64,000 bases of DNA from Maribacter arcticus. Lineage in GTDB: Bacteria; Bacteroidota; Bacteroidia; Flavobacteriales; Flavobacteriaceae. The notes under the pieces were generated by a model. That model saw only the letters and a list, made by a program, of their open reading frames with translations, made no database searches and was not told the origin of the DNA. Made by a program: the position numbers and the translations under genes. This document shows, piece by piece, positions 36,340 through 48,604 of this stretch (positions are counted from its first letter, which is position 1; each line of letters begins with the position of its first letter). Location: the NCBI RefSeq assembly GCF_900167935.1, contig NZ_FUYL01000002.1:527695-591694 (forward strand). The letters are read 5' to 3'.

Positions 36340-38208
36340 CTACCGACCAAGGAAAACTAAAAGCACACTAATATCGCTTGGGGTAACTCCACTAATTCTT
36401 GATGCTTGTGAAATGGTTACTGGTTGTATTTTGGTAAGTTTTTCTCTAGCTTCGAATGAAAGTGATTTAAGTTTTGTGTATTCAAAATTTGCTGGAATTT
36501 TTACAGATTCTAGCCTATGAAGTTTATCAGCATTTACCTTTTCTTTTGCTATATAGCCTGAATATTTAATTTGAACTTCAGCTTGCTCTAGAACTTCGCT
36601 GTCAAATTTATTTCCGTTAATAAAACTAGAAACTTTATCTAGTTGTAACATGTGGTCCATGGTTACATTAGGTCTAGAAAATGCTTTATACATTTTGTCA
36701 GATTGTTTCACTAAGGCGGAGTCTACACTTTTTAAAATTGGGTTTATTTCATTTGGTAATACACTTGTTTCCTTAAAGAAATTTATTAGAGAATCTGATT
36801 GTTCTTGTTTCTCTTCCATTCTTTTCATACGATTTTCACTAGCTAGACCTATAGAATAACTAAGTGGTGTTAATCTTAAATCCGCATTATCTTGTCTTAA
36901 TAGTGTTCTATATTCTGCCCTTGAGGTGAACATTCTATACGGTTCTTCAGTTCCTTTTGTAATAAGGTCGTCTATTAATACTCCAATATATGCTTCATCT
37001 CTTTTTAAAATTAACGGGTCTTTTTCGTTTAATTTTAAGTGAGCATTTATACCTGCCATTAAACCTTGTGATGCTGCTTCTTCATATCCTGTGGTTCCAT
37101 TTATTTGTCCAGCGAAGTATAGATTTTGTATTAGTTTTGTTTCTAAGGTGTGTTTCAATTGTGTTGGCGGAAAATAGTCGTATTCTATAGCATAGCCTGG
37201 TCTAAAGAATTTTACTTTTTCGAAACCTACAACAGACCGAAGTGCTTTAAATTGTATGTCTTCAGGCAACGAGGTTGAGAATCCGTTTACATAAACCTCG
37301 ACAGTTTCCCATCCTTCAGGTTCAATAAACATTTGGTGACTGTCCTTATCAGCGAATCTATTTATTTTGTCTTCTATTGATGGGCAATATCTCGGTCCTG
37401 TACTTTTTATTCTACCGTTGAACATAGGTGACCTGTCGAAACCTTCTCTTAATAAATCATGAACTAAAGCACTTGTATGGGTCATGTGACAATCACGTTG
37501 ATGTGCTAAAGGTTTAGTATTGGTGTATGAAAATTTTTCAGGAATAGTATCACCTGGTTGAATTATCATTTTAGAATAGTCTAATGATCTACCATCTACT
37601 CTTGGTGGTGTACCTGTTTTCATTCTTCCACTTTGAAAACCAAAGCCTAGTAATTGTTCAGTAATTCCGGTTGCAGCTTTTTCGCCAGCTCTACCTCCAC
37701 CAAATTGCTTCTCCCCAATATGAATCAAACCATTTAAAAATGTACCGTTCGTTAGGACTACTGCTTTTGATTTTATATCAATTCCTAAAGATGTTTTTAC
37801 ACCAACAATTTTGTTGTTCTCAACTAAAAGTCCCGAGACCATTTCTTGATAGAAATCAACGTTTGGTGTGCGTTCTAGCATCAACCTCCATTCTTCTGCA
37901 AAACGCATTCTGTCATTTTGAGTTCTTGGACTCCACATTGCTGGTCCTTTAGATTTGTTCAGCATTTTAAATTGTATTGCTGACTTATCTGACACTATAC
38001 CACTATATCCACCAAGGGCATCAATCTCTCGTACAATCTGTCCCTTTGCAATTCCACCCATTGCAGGGTTGCAAGACATTTGCCCAATAGTTTGTAAATT
38101 CATGGTAATCAAAAGTGTTTTTGATCCCAAATTTGCTGCTGCTGCTGCAGCTTCTGCACCGGCGTGACCTCCACCAACTACGATAACATCATATTCTTCT
38201 CCAAACAT
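36340..38208 (-). CDS. mnmG: tRNA uridine-34 carboxymethylaminomethyl modification enzyme MnmG (GidA)
   Basis: The 622-residue FAD protein works with MnmE to modify U34 in the wobble position of certain tRNAs. The dinucleotide fold [20 protein letters not shown] starts the protein; the GidA signatures [20 protein letters not shown] and [19 protein letters not shown] are present, and the C-terminal helical domain ends [18 protein letters not shown]. Length is typical. In many bacteria this gene lies near the replication origin. Here the gene is bordered by two identical parS-like sites, seven and nine bases from its ends. It follows ybeY by five bases. Confidence 0.96.
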   Translation of the reverse strand: MFGEEYDVIVVGGGHAGAEAAAAAANLGSKTLLITMNLQTIGQMSCNPAMGGIAKGQIVREIDALGGYSGIVSDKSAIQFKMLNKSKGPAMWSPRTQNDRMRFAEEWRLMLERTPNVDFYQEMVSGLLVENNKIVGVKTSLGIDIKSKAVVLTNGTFLNGLIHIGEKQFGGGRAGEKAATGITEQLLGFGFQSGRMKTGTPPRVDGRSLDYSKMIIQPGDTIPEKFSYTNTKPLAHQRDCHMTHTSALVHDLLREGFDRSPMFNGRIKSTGPRYCPSIEDKINRFADKDSHQMFIEPEGWETVEVYVNGFSTSLPEDIQFKALRSVVGFEKVKFFRPGYAIEYDYFPPTQLKHTLETKLIQNLYFAGQINGTTGYEEAASQGLMAGINAHLKLNEKDPLILKRDEAYIGVLIDDLITKGTEEPYRMFTSRAEYRTLLRQDNADLRLTPLSYSIGLASENRMKRMEEKQEQSDSLINFFKETSVLPNEINPILKSVDSALVKQSDKMYKAFSRPNVTMDHMLQLDKVSSFINGNKFDSEVLEQAEVQIKYSGYIAKEKVNADKLHRLESVKIPANFEYTKLKSLSFEAREKLTKIQPVTISQASRISGVTPSDISVLLVFLGR

Positions 38209-38213
38209 ATCTT

Positions 38214-38633
38214 CTATTGTTCCACGTGGAACAGCTTTATTTTTTCTTCTTCTTTAGCGCGCATTTCGGCAGTAGCTGCTTCCGATTTATCCGAATAACC
38301 CATAAGATGTAAAACCCCATGAACCATTACGCGTTTTAATTCATTGTCAAAGGAAACATTAAATTCCTCTGCATTCTCTTTTACACGGTCAATTGAAATG
38401 TATAAGTCTCCAGATATATTTTTTCCTGACACATAGTCAAATGTTATGATATCAGTTAAATAATCATGTTGAAGATAATCTTGGTTGATTTTTAGCAAGT
38501 AAGCATCATCACAGAAAATGTAATTTAATTCATGTATTAAAAAACCTTCTGTTTTACAGGTTTCTGTTATCCACAAATCATAGGTGGTTTCTGCGGGTAA
38601 TTTGAAATCAATTAGGTAATTGTAGTTAATCAT
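38214..38633 (-). CDS. ybeY: Endoribonuclease YbeY (rRNA maturation)
   Basis: The 139-residue zinc endoribonuclease takes part in 16S rRNA 3' end maturation and ribosome quality control. The metal motif is [17 protein letters not shown]; the third ligand position carries Asp in place of the common His, a usual variant in Bacteroidota. The strand [20 protein letters not shown] is also typical. The start overlaps the DUF4175 stop by eight bases. The last six residues, LFHVEQ, are dictated by the parS-like palindrome, so coding and chromosome-segregation functions appear to share these bases. Confidence 0.94.
   Translation of the reverse strand: MINYNYLIDFKLPAETTYDLWITETCKTEGFLIHELNYIFCDDAYLLKINQDYLQHDYLTDIITFDYVSGKNISGDLYISIDRVKENAEEFNVSFDNELKRVMVHGVLHLMGYSDKSEAATAEMRAKEEEKIKLFHVEQ
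38218..38233. promoter_or_regulatory. parS-like centromere site 2, inside ybeY
   Basis: A second perfect copy of TGTTCCACGTGGAACA, 1,901 bases from the first. It lies wholly inside the coding end of ybeY, where it spells Leu-Phe-His-Val-Glu-Gln before the stop, and nine bases upstream of the mnmG start. Confidence 0.85.
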
Positions 38634-41600
38634 TAGCTTTAAAATACTCTTTAACCTTGTTTTGAAAATTTTGGCGCAAAGGTAAGCTTTGCCTATTTAA
38701 AATTTCAATTTCATTACGATAATTATCTAATAATGAGGGTTTAGTAGTAATTGGATTGGAAAAATCCTTTTGATTTGCCTTGCTTTCTCTTTCAGATTTC
38801 TTGCCTTGTTTCAAAGCTGCGTTCTCTAATTTCAGTAATTCGTATTGTATAGTGTTGGCTTTGTTGATGGTACGTTGTGTAATTCCGTTTTCCAACAGGT
38901 CGTTTTGAAAATCTTCCATCTGCCTAATTAACTTTTGACCAAGTTTTTGGTCACCTGAATTAATCATGTTTTGAAGCTGATTTTCTAGTTCTTGTCTAAT
39001 TTTCTGTTGGCTTTGGTAGATTTCGTAAATTTCTTTTAGTTCAGCTTCACTCATTTTCCCTTGTCCCTGTCCGTTTGTACCTCCTTGCCCTTCTCCACTA
39101 GTGCCGGATTCACCGTTTTTGCCATTTTTTCCGCCTGTACCCTGACCACCTTCTCCGTTCTCACCATTTTGGCCATTTTTCCCTTCAGAACCTTGTTTTC
39201 CACCTTCCCCTTGCTCACCACCTTCTCCTTTTTCACCTTTTTTTCCTTGACCGCTCTCTCCCTCTTGTCCTTCTTTGCCCGATTTTCCTTGGCTACCCAT
39301 TTTTTCACCTAACTGTTGTTGTCCCTTGATGATATCAGGTAATTGAAAACCGCCTTCGCTTTGTCCAGAACCTTTACCCATTTGCATACTTTGCTGCATA
39401 TTGTCCATAACTTCAGCTAGAAAATCTGCTAAATTATTTGCGGCCGTAAGTACATATTTTTGATGTGAAATGCCTTGGTAAATTTGACCGTCGGCCATAG
39501 TTTCCAATGATTTGTCAATATTATAATAAACTTCTGTTATTTGCTCATTAACAAATTCAGATAGTTCAGCCTGTCTTAATGATAATGCAAATAGACTATC
39601 GTCTACATGTTCAAAAAGACCTCTTAATTCATTTTGATCACGAACTGTTTCAGAGTATTGAGTAGCATCTTGGTCTTCTTTTTGTGCTAGTTTATCAAAA
39701 AGTGATTCTTGTTTAAAAGAGAATATGATAAGATTGTCTAATATTTGTCTTAGCATTTCTGCATCTTCCGCAACCGAAGAGCCACCACCACTACTTGAAG
39801 ATGATTCACCTAATTGTTCGCTCATTTCTTTCATTTTATCTGCTGCAGATTTTTGTTTTTTGTTTGCCTTGTCGTTTGACTCAGGTTGTTCATTACCTTG
39901 TTCTTTTTTTTGTAGTTCTTCTAAAGCTGCTTTTTGATCATCCTTTACACCTTCTTTTTTAGTGTTATCAATTTTTAAATCAATTGGTTTTTTTAGCTTT
40001 TCATTATCCTTATTTAAAGCATCTAGTTCGTTAGAAAGCTCATTGAATTTTTCATTCAATTCTTTTTGTTTTTCTGGCCTATTTTCAGTCTTGCCTTTCG
40101 TGGATAGACTTTCTTGTTTTTTTGATAATTCTTCTAAATCTCTAGATAATTGAGAAGCTTTTTCCGTCACATAATACCGTTTGGTCAATTCTAATAATTG
40201 TTCTAAACTTCGCTCACTGTTTTGTTGCTTTTTCCCCAATTCTTCTAGGCGTTTAGCCAAATGTTCTTTGTTTATTTTATCTGCTATTTTGTTCAGTTCT
40301 TCAAGTAGTTTTTCGTTTTTCTTAGCCTCTATTTCTTGTCGCTCTAATCGTTCTTGTAACAATTGGTTTAATTTGTTATCACTGTCTTCCTTTGCTAAAT
40401 TTTCTTTAAGCTCTTTGCTAAATTTTTGCATAAACTGCTCTTGTCGTTCTTGCTTCTGTAGAAAGTCTTTTATCTGATTTTGATCATTAAAATTTAAGCT
40501 ACTTTTTTCTTTTTGATTTTGATTTAATTCTTCTAATGATTCTTTCTGTTCTTTGGCTCTTTCCAAAGACTTATCTAAATCTTTAATCAAAGATTGTTGG
40601 AATTCTAAATCTTTATTTTTTAATTGATTTTCGTCAAGGATTGTTTGTTGAAATACCTGACTTTTTACAGATTTACCATTGTGTATAGCATCATTGTCGG
40701 TTATTTTAAAATAAAAGCCATAATCTTTACCTGTCTCAATGTCTAAACCAGAAGGAAATGTATAATAGAACTGTTCGTAATTTGATGAAGGCTTTACCAA
40801 TGAAACTAGACTCTCTTCTTTCTCGTTTGTTATTTCAAAATAGACGACCTCTATTTTACGTAGGCCGTAATCATCTGTAGCACTGCCACTGAAATAGGAA
40901 ATGTTAGGATTAATAGTATCAAGTATTTGATTTACTTTAACTGTAGGATACGCATCTTTTATAATTTTAAAATCAAAGGATAATCGTTCATAATTGGCAA
41001 TATTTTTATTTGTAGTAGTTAGTTGATAGCTCAAATCATTATAGATCCTCTTCTCTAGCCTAAAAGCATTATTTACTTTTAAAAATGGTATTGAAGTATC
41101 TTTTTGAATGAGATTAATCTTATCGGTATGTTTTCCTTCTATTTTCCAAGTTACTTTCGTTCCTTCGGGTATTACAGCGTTCCCCGTGCTTTTTATAGTT
41201 TCATTTTGTTTATTTAAGTAGGTGGGATAACTTAAATTCATAGTGAAATCTACTATGGATGGAGTTTCTAGAGCGACTAAGGTATATTCACGAGAATTGA
41301 CTTCGTTTGCGCTAAAACTAAATTGTGTTGTTTTTATAGGAGGCGCAAATGTGTGAACATAAAAACCATTTTCAAGTTGAAGTAAAATGGTTTGACCATT
41401 TATTTCTATGAATACATTTTCCGGTTTAATAGCTCCTTTCGTAGCTACCTGAATGGTGAATGATTCATCTTGAAGAATATTGAGATTTGAAGACAATAAT
41501 TCAAAACGAAAAGGGGCTGGTTTCTCAAAAGCCATTTCATAATTAACTACACGCTCATAGGTTCCAAAGAAGGAATCCCAGTTACCAGTAATGTAAAGTG

Positions 41601-42093
41601 TAGTAATTAGGAGTAAGGGTATGAGTGAGTATTTAATATATTTGGCTGCGTCTTTATAATTAATTGCATTTGAAAATGGTATAGGCTCCATTTGCTTTGA
41701 ACGCTGTGAAATACTGGCCAGTAAAAGCTCAGATTGTTTTGGGTCTTCAGCCAAATCTAACAGATTGATTAGTTTATCACCTACTTCGGGAAAATGTTTT
41801 CCAATCATTGAAGCCGCATCCTTAGTACCTATCCCTGTTTTGAGTTTTAAGAGATAGAAAATCGGAACCATGATATAGCGGAAAAGTAAATAAAGTTCAG
41901 TAACTATAAATACACCGAACAGAATCATTCTGCCCAGGGTATTTAGCCATAAAAAGTATTCTACACCTAATACAATTAAAAAAAATAAAAATCCGAAAGC
42001 AAAAAACAACAAAACACCCTTAAGTAAAACTTGAGAGTAATGTTTTTGAATAAACTTATTCAATCGGTCTAAAATGTGGTTGAAGTCTTGCAA
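38626..42093 (-). CDS. DUF4175 family large coiled-coil membrane protein
   Basis: The 1,155-residue protein begins at TTG (a stop codon lies immediately upstream in frame). Two helices near residues 23-75 (GVLLFFAFGFLFFLIVLGV) and one near 150-168 anchor it; a beta-rich periplasmic-type region follows (about 180-490), then a long Glu/Lys/Gln coiled coil (about 500-780) and a Gly-rich collagen-like tract (about 930-1010, e.g. GKKGEKGEGGEQGEGGKQG). This is the DUF4175 architecture of Flavobacteriia; role unknown. It heads the strand DUF4175-ybeY-mnmG-methyltransferase. A TATCTTGG box 16 bases upstream may be the -7 element. Confidence 0.85.
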   Translation of the reverse strand: MQDFNHILDRLNKFIQKHYSQVLLKGVLLFFAFGFLFFLIVLGVEYFLWLNTLGRMILFGVFIVTELYLLFRYIMVPIFYLLKLKTGIGTKDAASMIGKHFPEVGDKLINLLDLAEDPKQSELLLASISQRSKQMEPIPFSNAINYKDAAKYIKYSLIPLLLITTLYITGNWDSFFGTYERVVNYEMAFEKPAPFRFELLSSNLNILQDESFTIQVATKGAIKPENVFIEINGQTILLQLENGFYVHTFAPPIKTTQFSFSANEVNSREYTLVALETPSIVDFTMNLSYPTYLNKQNETIKSTGNAVIPEGTKVTWKIEGKHTDKINLIQKDTSIPFLKVNNAFRLEKRIYNDLSYQLTTTNKNIANYERLSFDFKIIKDAYPTVKVNQILDTINPNISYFSGSATDDYGLRKIEVVYFEITNEKEESLVSLVKPSSNYEQFYYTFPSGLDIETGKDYGFYFKITDNDAIHNGKSVKSQVFQQTILDENQLKNKDLEFQQSLIKDLDKSLERAKEQKESLEELNQNQKEKSSLNFNDQNQIKDFLQKQERQEQFMQKFSKELKENLAKEDSDNKLNQLLQERLERQEIEAKKNEKLLEELNKIADKINKEHLAKRLEELGKKQQNSERSLEQLLELTKRYYVTEKASQLSRDLEELSKKQESLSTKGKTENRPEKQKELNEKFNELSNELDALNKDNEKLKKPIDLKIDNTKKEGVKDDQKAALEELQKKEQGNEQPESNDKANKKQKSAADKMKEMSEQLGESSSSSGGGSSVAEDAEMLRQILDNLIIFSFKQESLFDKLAQKEDQDATQYSETVRDQNELRGLFEHVDDSLFALSLRQAELSEFVNEQITEVYYNIDKSLETMADGQIYQGISHQKYVLTAANNLADFLAEVMDNMQQSMQMGKGSGQSEGGFQLPDIIKGQQQLGEKMGSQGKSGKEGQEGESGQGKKGEKGEGGEQGEGGKQGSEGKNGQNGENGEGGQGTGGKNGKNGESGTSGEGQGGTNGQGQGKMSEAELKEIYEIYQSQQKIRQELENQLQNMINSGDQKLGQKLIRQMEDFQNDLLENGITQRTINKANTIQYELLKLENAALKQGKKSERESKANQKDFSNPITTKPSLLDNYRNEIEILNRQSLPLRQNFQNKVKEYFKAND

Positions 42094-42259
42094 TTATCGA
42101 TTTTTATACCAAGATAACGGTTATGACGAATGATTAATGGGAATAATTTGTTAAAACAAAACTGTATTCATTTGATATAACCGCTACAATCAGTTAATTA
42201 TTACAGTAAAAGATACAAATTCGCGTTTCAGATTTTCCTTTTAAAAACGGTTGGTTGTG

Positions 42260-42267
42260 TATCTTTG
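42260..42267 (+). promoter_or_regulatory. -7 promoter box for gltX
   Basis: TATCTTTGC is an exact match to the Bacteroidota -7 consensus and ends 18 bases before the gltX ATG. The upstream TTG is not obvious. The box also covers an in-frame TTG at 42265, which therefore cannot be the true start. Confidence 0.7.
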
Positions 42268-42285
42268 CGACTTTATAAAAAGAAT

Positions 42286-43794
42286 ATGTCGAAAAAAGTA
42301 CGCGTTCGTTTTGCTCCTAGTCCTACGGGGCCTTTACATATCGGTGGTGTTCGTACCGCTCTATTTAATTATTTATTTGCTAAAAAACATGGTGGTGATT
42401 TTATACTTCGTATAGAAGATACCGACCAAAATAGATATGTTGAAGGTGCAGAACAGTATATTATTGATTCTTTGAATTGGTGCGGAATTCCTTTTGATGA
42501 AGGTATTGGCAAAGATGGTGGTTACGGCCCGTATAGACAGAGCGAGCGAAAATCTTTATATAAAAAGTATGCCGATGAGCTTATTAAAAACGGGAAGGCA
42601 TATTATGCCTTCGATACCGCTGAAAGTCTTGATGGGCATCGAAAAAACCATGAGGAAAATGGGAAAACGTTTATTTATAATTGGCATAATCGCCTTAAAC
42701 TAGACAATTCGTTGTCTTTAATGCCAGAAGAGGTTCAGCAAAGGCTGGATAATGGCGTTGAATTTGTTATTCGTTTTTTAACCCCACCTGATGAAAAATT
42801 GGAATTAAATGATATTATTCGCGGTTCAATGCAAATTGACACCAATGTTCTTGATGATAAAGTTTTGTTTAAAAGTGATGGTATGCCAACCTATCACTTA
42901 GCTAATATTGTTGATGATCATTTAATGGAAATTACACATGTTATTCGTGGAGAAGAATGGCTCCCTTCTTTGGCCTTACACAAACAACTTTATGATGCTT
43001 TTGGATGGGATTTACCGGAGTTTGCTCATCTTCCACTGATTATGAAACCCGTTGGAAAAGGAAAATTAAGTAAGCGAGACGGCGAAAAATTAGGTTTTCC
43101 TGTTTTTCCACTTTCTTGGAATGAGTCAGCAGGATATAAAGAGGAAGGATATTTCCCAGAAGCTGTTATTAATTTCTTAGCGCTCTTAGGATGGAATCCT
43201 GGAACGGAACAAGAATTATTTTCTTTAGATGAATTGGTTGCGGCCTTTAGTTTGGAGCGCGTAAACAAATCAGGTGCTCGTTTTGATCCTGAAAAAACCA
43301 AATGGTACAATCAGCATTATTTACAACAAGCTGTAGATGTTGATTTAGCGAAAAGCTTTTTGCCTACGGTAAAAAAGCAAACCACAAACGAATTATATTC
43401 GAGTTTAGAATATGTAACCCAAGTTGTTACGCTTATAAAAGAACGGGCAGTATTTGTTTCTGATTTTTGGGAACTAAGCGACTATTTCTTTATTGCTCCT
43501 AAAAAGTATAATGAAAAGGCAGTTAAAAAGCAGTGGAAAGAAGATACTGCTGACATCATGAATGACTTAATAGCTACGATAAAACCTATAGAAGATTTTT
43601 CATCAGAAAACACCGAAACACTAGTAAAAGCATGGATTGCCGAAAAGGAATTATCTTTTGGTAAGGTTATGCCCCCACTTCGTTTGTTTTTAGTGGGTGA
43701 TATGAAAGGACCACATATTTTTGATATTATGTCTATGATCGGTAAAGAGGAAAGCATAGCTCGTATTGAAACTGCCTTAAATAAATTGGGTTAA
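42286..43794 (+). CDS. gltX: Glutamyl-tRNA synthetase
   Basis: The 502-residue class I synthetase charges tRNA-Glu. The start is the ATG at 42286 (MSKKVRVRFAPSPTGPLHIG); the in-frame TTG upstream lies in the promoter. The HIGH motif is GPLHIGGVRTALFNYLF and the KMSKS counterpart is GKLSKRDGEKLGFPVFPLSW. The zinc region of the E. coli enzyme is not evident, which is common outside proteobacteria. The anticodon-binding C-terminal helical cage occupies about residues 330-502. The gene diverges from DUF4175. Confidence 0.96.
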   Translation: MSKKVRVRFAPSPTGPLHIGGVRTALFNYLFAKKHGGDFILRIEDTDQNRYVEGAEQYIIDSLNWCGIPFDEGIGKDGGYGPYRQSERKSLYKKYADELIKNGKAYYAFDTAESLDGHRKNHEENGKTFIYNWHNRLKLDNSLSLMPEEVQQRLDNGVEFVIRFLTPPDEKLELNDIIRGSMQIDTNVLDDKVLFKSDGMPTYHLANIVDDHLMEITHVIRGEEWLPSLALHKQLYDAFGWDLPEFAHLPLIMKPVGKGKLSKRDGEKLGFPVFPLSWNESAGYKEEGYFPEAVINFLALLGWNPGTEQELFSLDELVAAFSLERVNKSGARFDPEKTKWYNQHYLQQAVDVDLAKSFLPTVKKQTTNELYSSLEYVTQVVTLIKERAVFVSDFWELSDYFFIAPKKYNEKAVKKQWKEDTADIMNDLIATIKPIEDFSSENTETLVKAWIAEKELSFGKVMPPLRLFLVGDMKGPHIFDIMSMIGKEESIARIETALNKLG

Positions 43795-43808
43795 ATCTAA
43801 ATTCTCAG

Positions 43809-43832
43809 GAAAATATGGCTTAGTTTATTTTC
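43809..43832. terminator. Weak hairpin between gltX and the ACT gene
   Basis: GAAAATA and TATTTTC form a seven-pair AT-rich stem with a ten-base loop at the convergence point; a T-rich end favours weak termination. Confidence 0.3.
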
Positions 43833-44220
43833 TTGAAAATTCACTCAGAACTTCCATAGCTTTTTTGGTGTCTTTTTTACTAACAAAAATATGGTCATGA
43901 TAATAAGCTGCAACCACATTGCAACTAATATTATGTTTTGTTAATGCTGAAGATACAGCGGCTGTAAGACCAACGGCATCTAATGCGGAATGAACTTTTA
44001 AGGTTATCCAAGAAGCAACGAACTCGTAATCTAAATTATATTTATCTGCTTTATCTTTGGATAAGAGAATTGTAATACCTTCTGCTTCTTTGAATTCAAA
44101 CAGAATATCTTCTCTTAAGATTTCGTTGATATCTTTGAGAGATATAAAAACATAACTACCCAGGTTTAAACTCGGTTCTAAACTCTCTAACAATATATTA
44201 AGATCAGTTTCTCCTGCCAT
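43825..44220 (-). CDS. ACT domain-containing protein
   Basis: The 131-residue protein has two ACT-like halves: about 5-65 (LNILLESLEPSLNLGSYVF, then EAEGITILLSKDKADKY) and 68-131 (SWITLKVHSALDAVGLTAAV, NISCNVVAAYYHDHIFV). This arrangement is that of a small family of stand-alone ACT proteins (DUF2241/CASTOR-like), which are presumed to bind amino acids. No catalytic domain is present, so it is probably a sensor or regulator. Separated from rlmF on the same strand by 113 bases. Confidence 0.78.
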   Translation of the reverse strand: MAGETDLNILLESLEPSLNLGSYVFISLKDINEILREDILFEFKEAEGITILLSKDKADKYNLDYEFVASWITLKVHSALDAVGLTAAVSSALTKHNISCNVVAAYYHDHIFVSKKDTKKAMEVLSEFSRK

Positions 44221-44333
44221 AAGAGCGTTTTAATTGATTTTAAAAATAAAATTCGACCCTTCGGGTATAAGATTTAATTAGAACGGCTTAAAACAGGTCT
44301 ATATTAATTCGAAATAAGCTTTAAGGAAGGATT

Positions 44334-45305
44334 TTATTTACTTTCCCATCGTTCATCTGCCCAAGCTTTCATCTCTGGTGCAGATAAAAATGTCCAGGCA
44401 ATTATTCTACTCATTTTATTTCCTTGACCCATTGGTGTAGTCTTGTGTTCTACAACGCTCACTTTTTCCAATCTGTCATAAAAAGAACGTAAATTCGATT
44501 GTTTAGAGACCAATGTAGAAAACCAAGCGGAATTTTTTGGAAATTGTGCGCTTTCATTGATCATATTTAAAACAAAACGCTTTTCGCCACCATCTGTCCA
44601 TAGTTCACCACCTTGTCCGCTGAAATTTAGTTCAGCTTTCTTGACTCTTTTTTTCTTAAGATTACTCAACTTTCTTAAAGTCCCTGCTTCTGCTTCTGCT
44701 TGGGTCGCATGAAAAGGCGGATTACAAATAGTTAAATCTACTTTTTCATTGGTGTTTAATATTCCCGAGAAAATATGCTCAGGTTTTGGCTGTAGTCTAA
44801 ATTCTACTTTACCATGAAGTGAAGGGTTTGAGGTCACAATTTTTTGTGCAGCTTCAATTCCTTTTGGGTCGATATCTGTTCCAATAAATGACCATCCATA
44901 GGCGCTATTTCCAATTATCGGGTAAACACAATTGGCGCCAACGCCGATATCCAAGCAAATAATCTGCTCTCCTTTAACGAAAGCTCCGTCATTACTCGCG
45001 GCTAAAATATCTGCAATGTGATGAATATAATCTGCTCGTCCAGGTATCGGGGGGCATAAAAAACCATCTGGTATATCCCAATAATCTAAACCATAATTTG
45101 AGATTAATAGGGCTTTATTCAGGGCCTTAACTGCTTTAGGATTAAAAAAATCAATGGAAAGATTACCATACTTATTTTTGGCAACGAATTCTTTAAGTTC
45201 AGGATGCACTAAGCGAAGCGCTTTTAAATCATAACGTCCTGCATGTTTGTTGCGAGAATGTAAACTAGGTTTTTCTGAATTTTCCTTTTTCTTAGGGTCT
45301 GGCAT
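44334..45305 (-). CDS. rlmF: 23S rRNA (adenine-1618 N6) methyltransferase
   Basis: The 323-residue enzyme methylates A1618 of 23S rRNA. The N-terminal part has the RlmF block HAGRYDLKALRLVHPELKEF and GLDYWDIPDGFLCPPIPGRA; the SAM motif is ICLDIGVGANCVYPIIG, and the catalytic amino-methylase motif is NPPFHAT. The ending TPMGQGNKMSRIIAWTFL also belongs to this family. A basic N-terminus suits RNA binding. Length is close to the E. coli enzyme. Start at the ATG at 45305. Confidence 0.93.
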   Translation of the reverse strand: MPDPKKKENSEKPSLHSRNKHAGRYDLKALRLVHPELKEFVAKNKYGNLSIDFFNPKAVKALNKALLISNYGLDYWDIPDGFLCPPIPGRADYIHHIADILAASNDGAFVKGEQIICLDIGVGANCVYPIIGNSAYGWSFIGTDIDPKGIEAAQKIVTSNPSLHGKVEFRLQPKPEHIFSGILNTNEKVDLTICNPPFHATQAEAEAGTLRKLSNLKKKRVKKAELNFSGQGGELWTDGGEKRFVLNMINESAQFPKNSAWFSTLVSKQSNLRSFYDRLEKVSVVEHKTTPMGQGNKMSRIIAWTFLSAPEMKAWADERWESK

Positions 45306-45349
45306 AATGTGGAAGTGAATACTATAGGGCCCAAAGCTAAAGCTAATTT

Positions 45350-45928
45350 CTATGCAGTGCTATTATTTCTTCGCATGCGTTTAGGACCATACCAAAGCCA
45401 GAAGCCAGTAATCGTAAAAATTAAAAGAGCAACACCCATAACCGTGGTGTAAAAAACTTTGACTTGATTGTCACTTGTACCTAAATACTTATCTAATATT
45501 GAACCATCATGTATGTTTTCAATAAGATCAGAATAACGCCGGTCTACATGAAGTAATTTTCCAGTAGCTCCATCAAGTTGAAGTCCCCAAAGATGCTCGG
45601 TATATATAAATTTAACCATCCCTTTGTCTTTTCGAATATCGATACGATCAATATCGGTTGAAAGTTCTGGTGAAATTGTTTTTAGCAGATAATAGTTAGC
45701 TAAAGTATTCAGGCTATCTATGGGAAGCCAATCTTTTAGGTCAGTTGAAATACCTTTGTATGATTTAGATAAAATTATACCACCACTGTGTTTTTTCCAG
45801 CCAAGTAGTAGTCCAGTAATTGCGATAAAAAAGAAAAATATAAATAATGCAGCCCCAGTAATTCTATGTATTTTTCTAAATATGCGTAACAATTTCGCCT
45901 GTCGCTGTCTTTTGGTTTCCTTACGCAT
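45350..45928 (-). CDS. PepSY-type membrane protein
   Basis: The 192-residue protein has one helix near residues 25-47 (ITGAALFIFFFFIAITGLLLG) and one near 160-182 (VFYTTVMGVALLIFTITGFWLWYGP), flanking a periplasmic part with a PepSY-like strand pattern (WGLQLDGATGKLLHVDRRYSD). It resembles truncated members of the PepSY-associated TM helix family, found in iron-uptake and reductase systems. No heme or flavin motif is apparent apart from the His-rich first helix. A TATCTTGC box lies 20 bases upstream, possibly its -7 element. Confidence 0.75.
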   Translation of the reverse strand: MRKETKRQRQAKLLRIFRKIHRITGAALFIFFFFIAITGLLLGWKKHSGGIILSKSYKGISTDLKDWLPIDSLNTLANYYLLKTISPELSTDIDRIDIRKDKGMVKFIYTEHLWGLQLDGATGKLLHVDRRYSDLIENIHDGSILDKYLGTSDNQVKVFYTTVMGVALLIFTITGFWLWYGPKRMRRNNSTA

Positions 45929-48519
<2,591 letters not shown>

Positions 48520-48546
48520 TTTTAAAGTAAACTTAACCCCGAATAT

Positions 48547-48575
48547 AAAAGGCAGCTCTTTAGAGCTGCCTTTTT
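48547..48575. terminator. Bidirectional terminator after katG
   Basis: AAAAGGCAGCTC and GAGCTGCCTTTTT form a long stem with a short TTTA loop. It separates convergent katG and the VOC gene. Confidence 0.9.
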
Positions 48576-48604
48576 GTTTAAAATAGTTTAGAAATTACAG
48601 CTAC

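Noticed and set aside
38567..38575. Exact DnaA box TTATCCACA on the plus strand
   Set aside because: A single copy inside the ybeY coding region; one nine-base match in 64 kb is expected by chance and there is no cluster around it. I do not use it as origin evidence.
39051..39308. An 85-codon Lys-rich frame on the minus strand
   Set aside because: It is a shadow of the Gly-rich tract of the DUF4175 gene in another frame; composition alone keeps it open.
42265..42285. TTG start for gltX
   Set aside because: This codon is part of the TATCTTTGC promoter box; the ATG at 42286 fits the family start.
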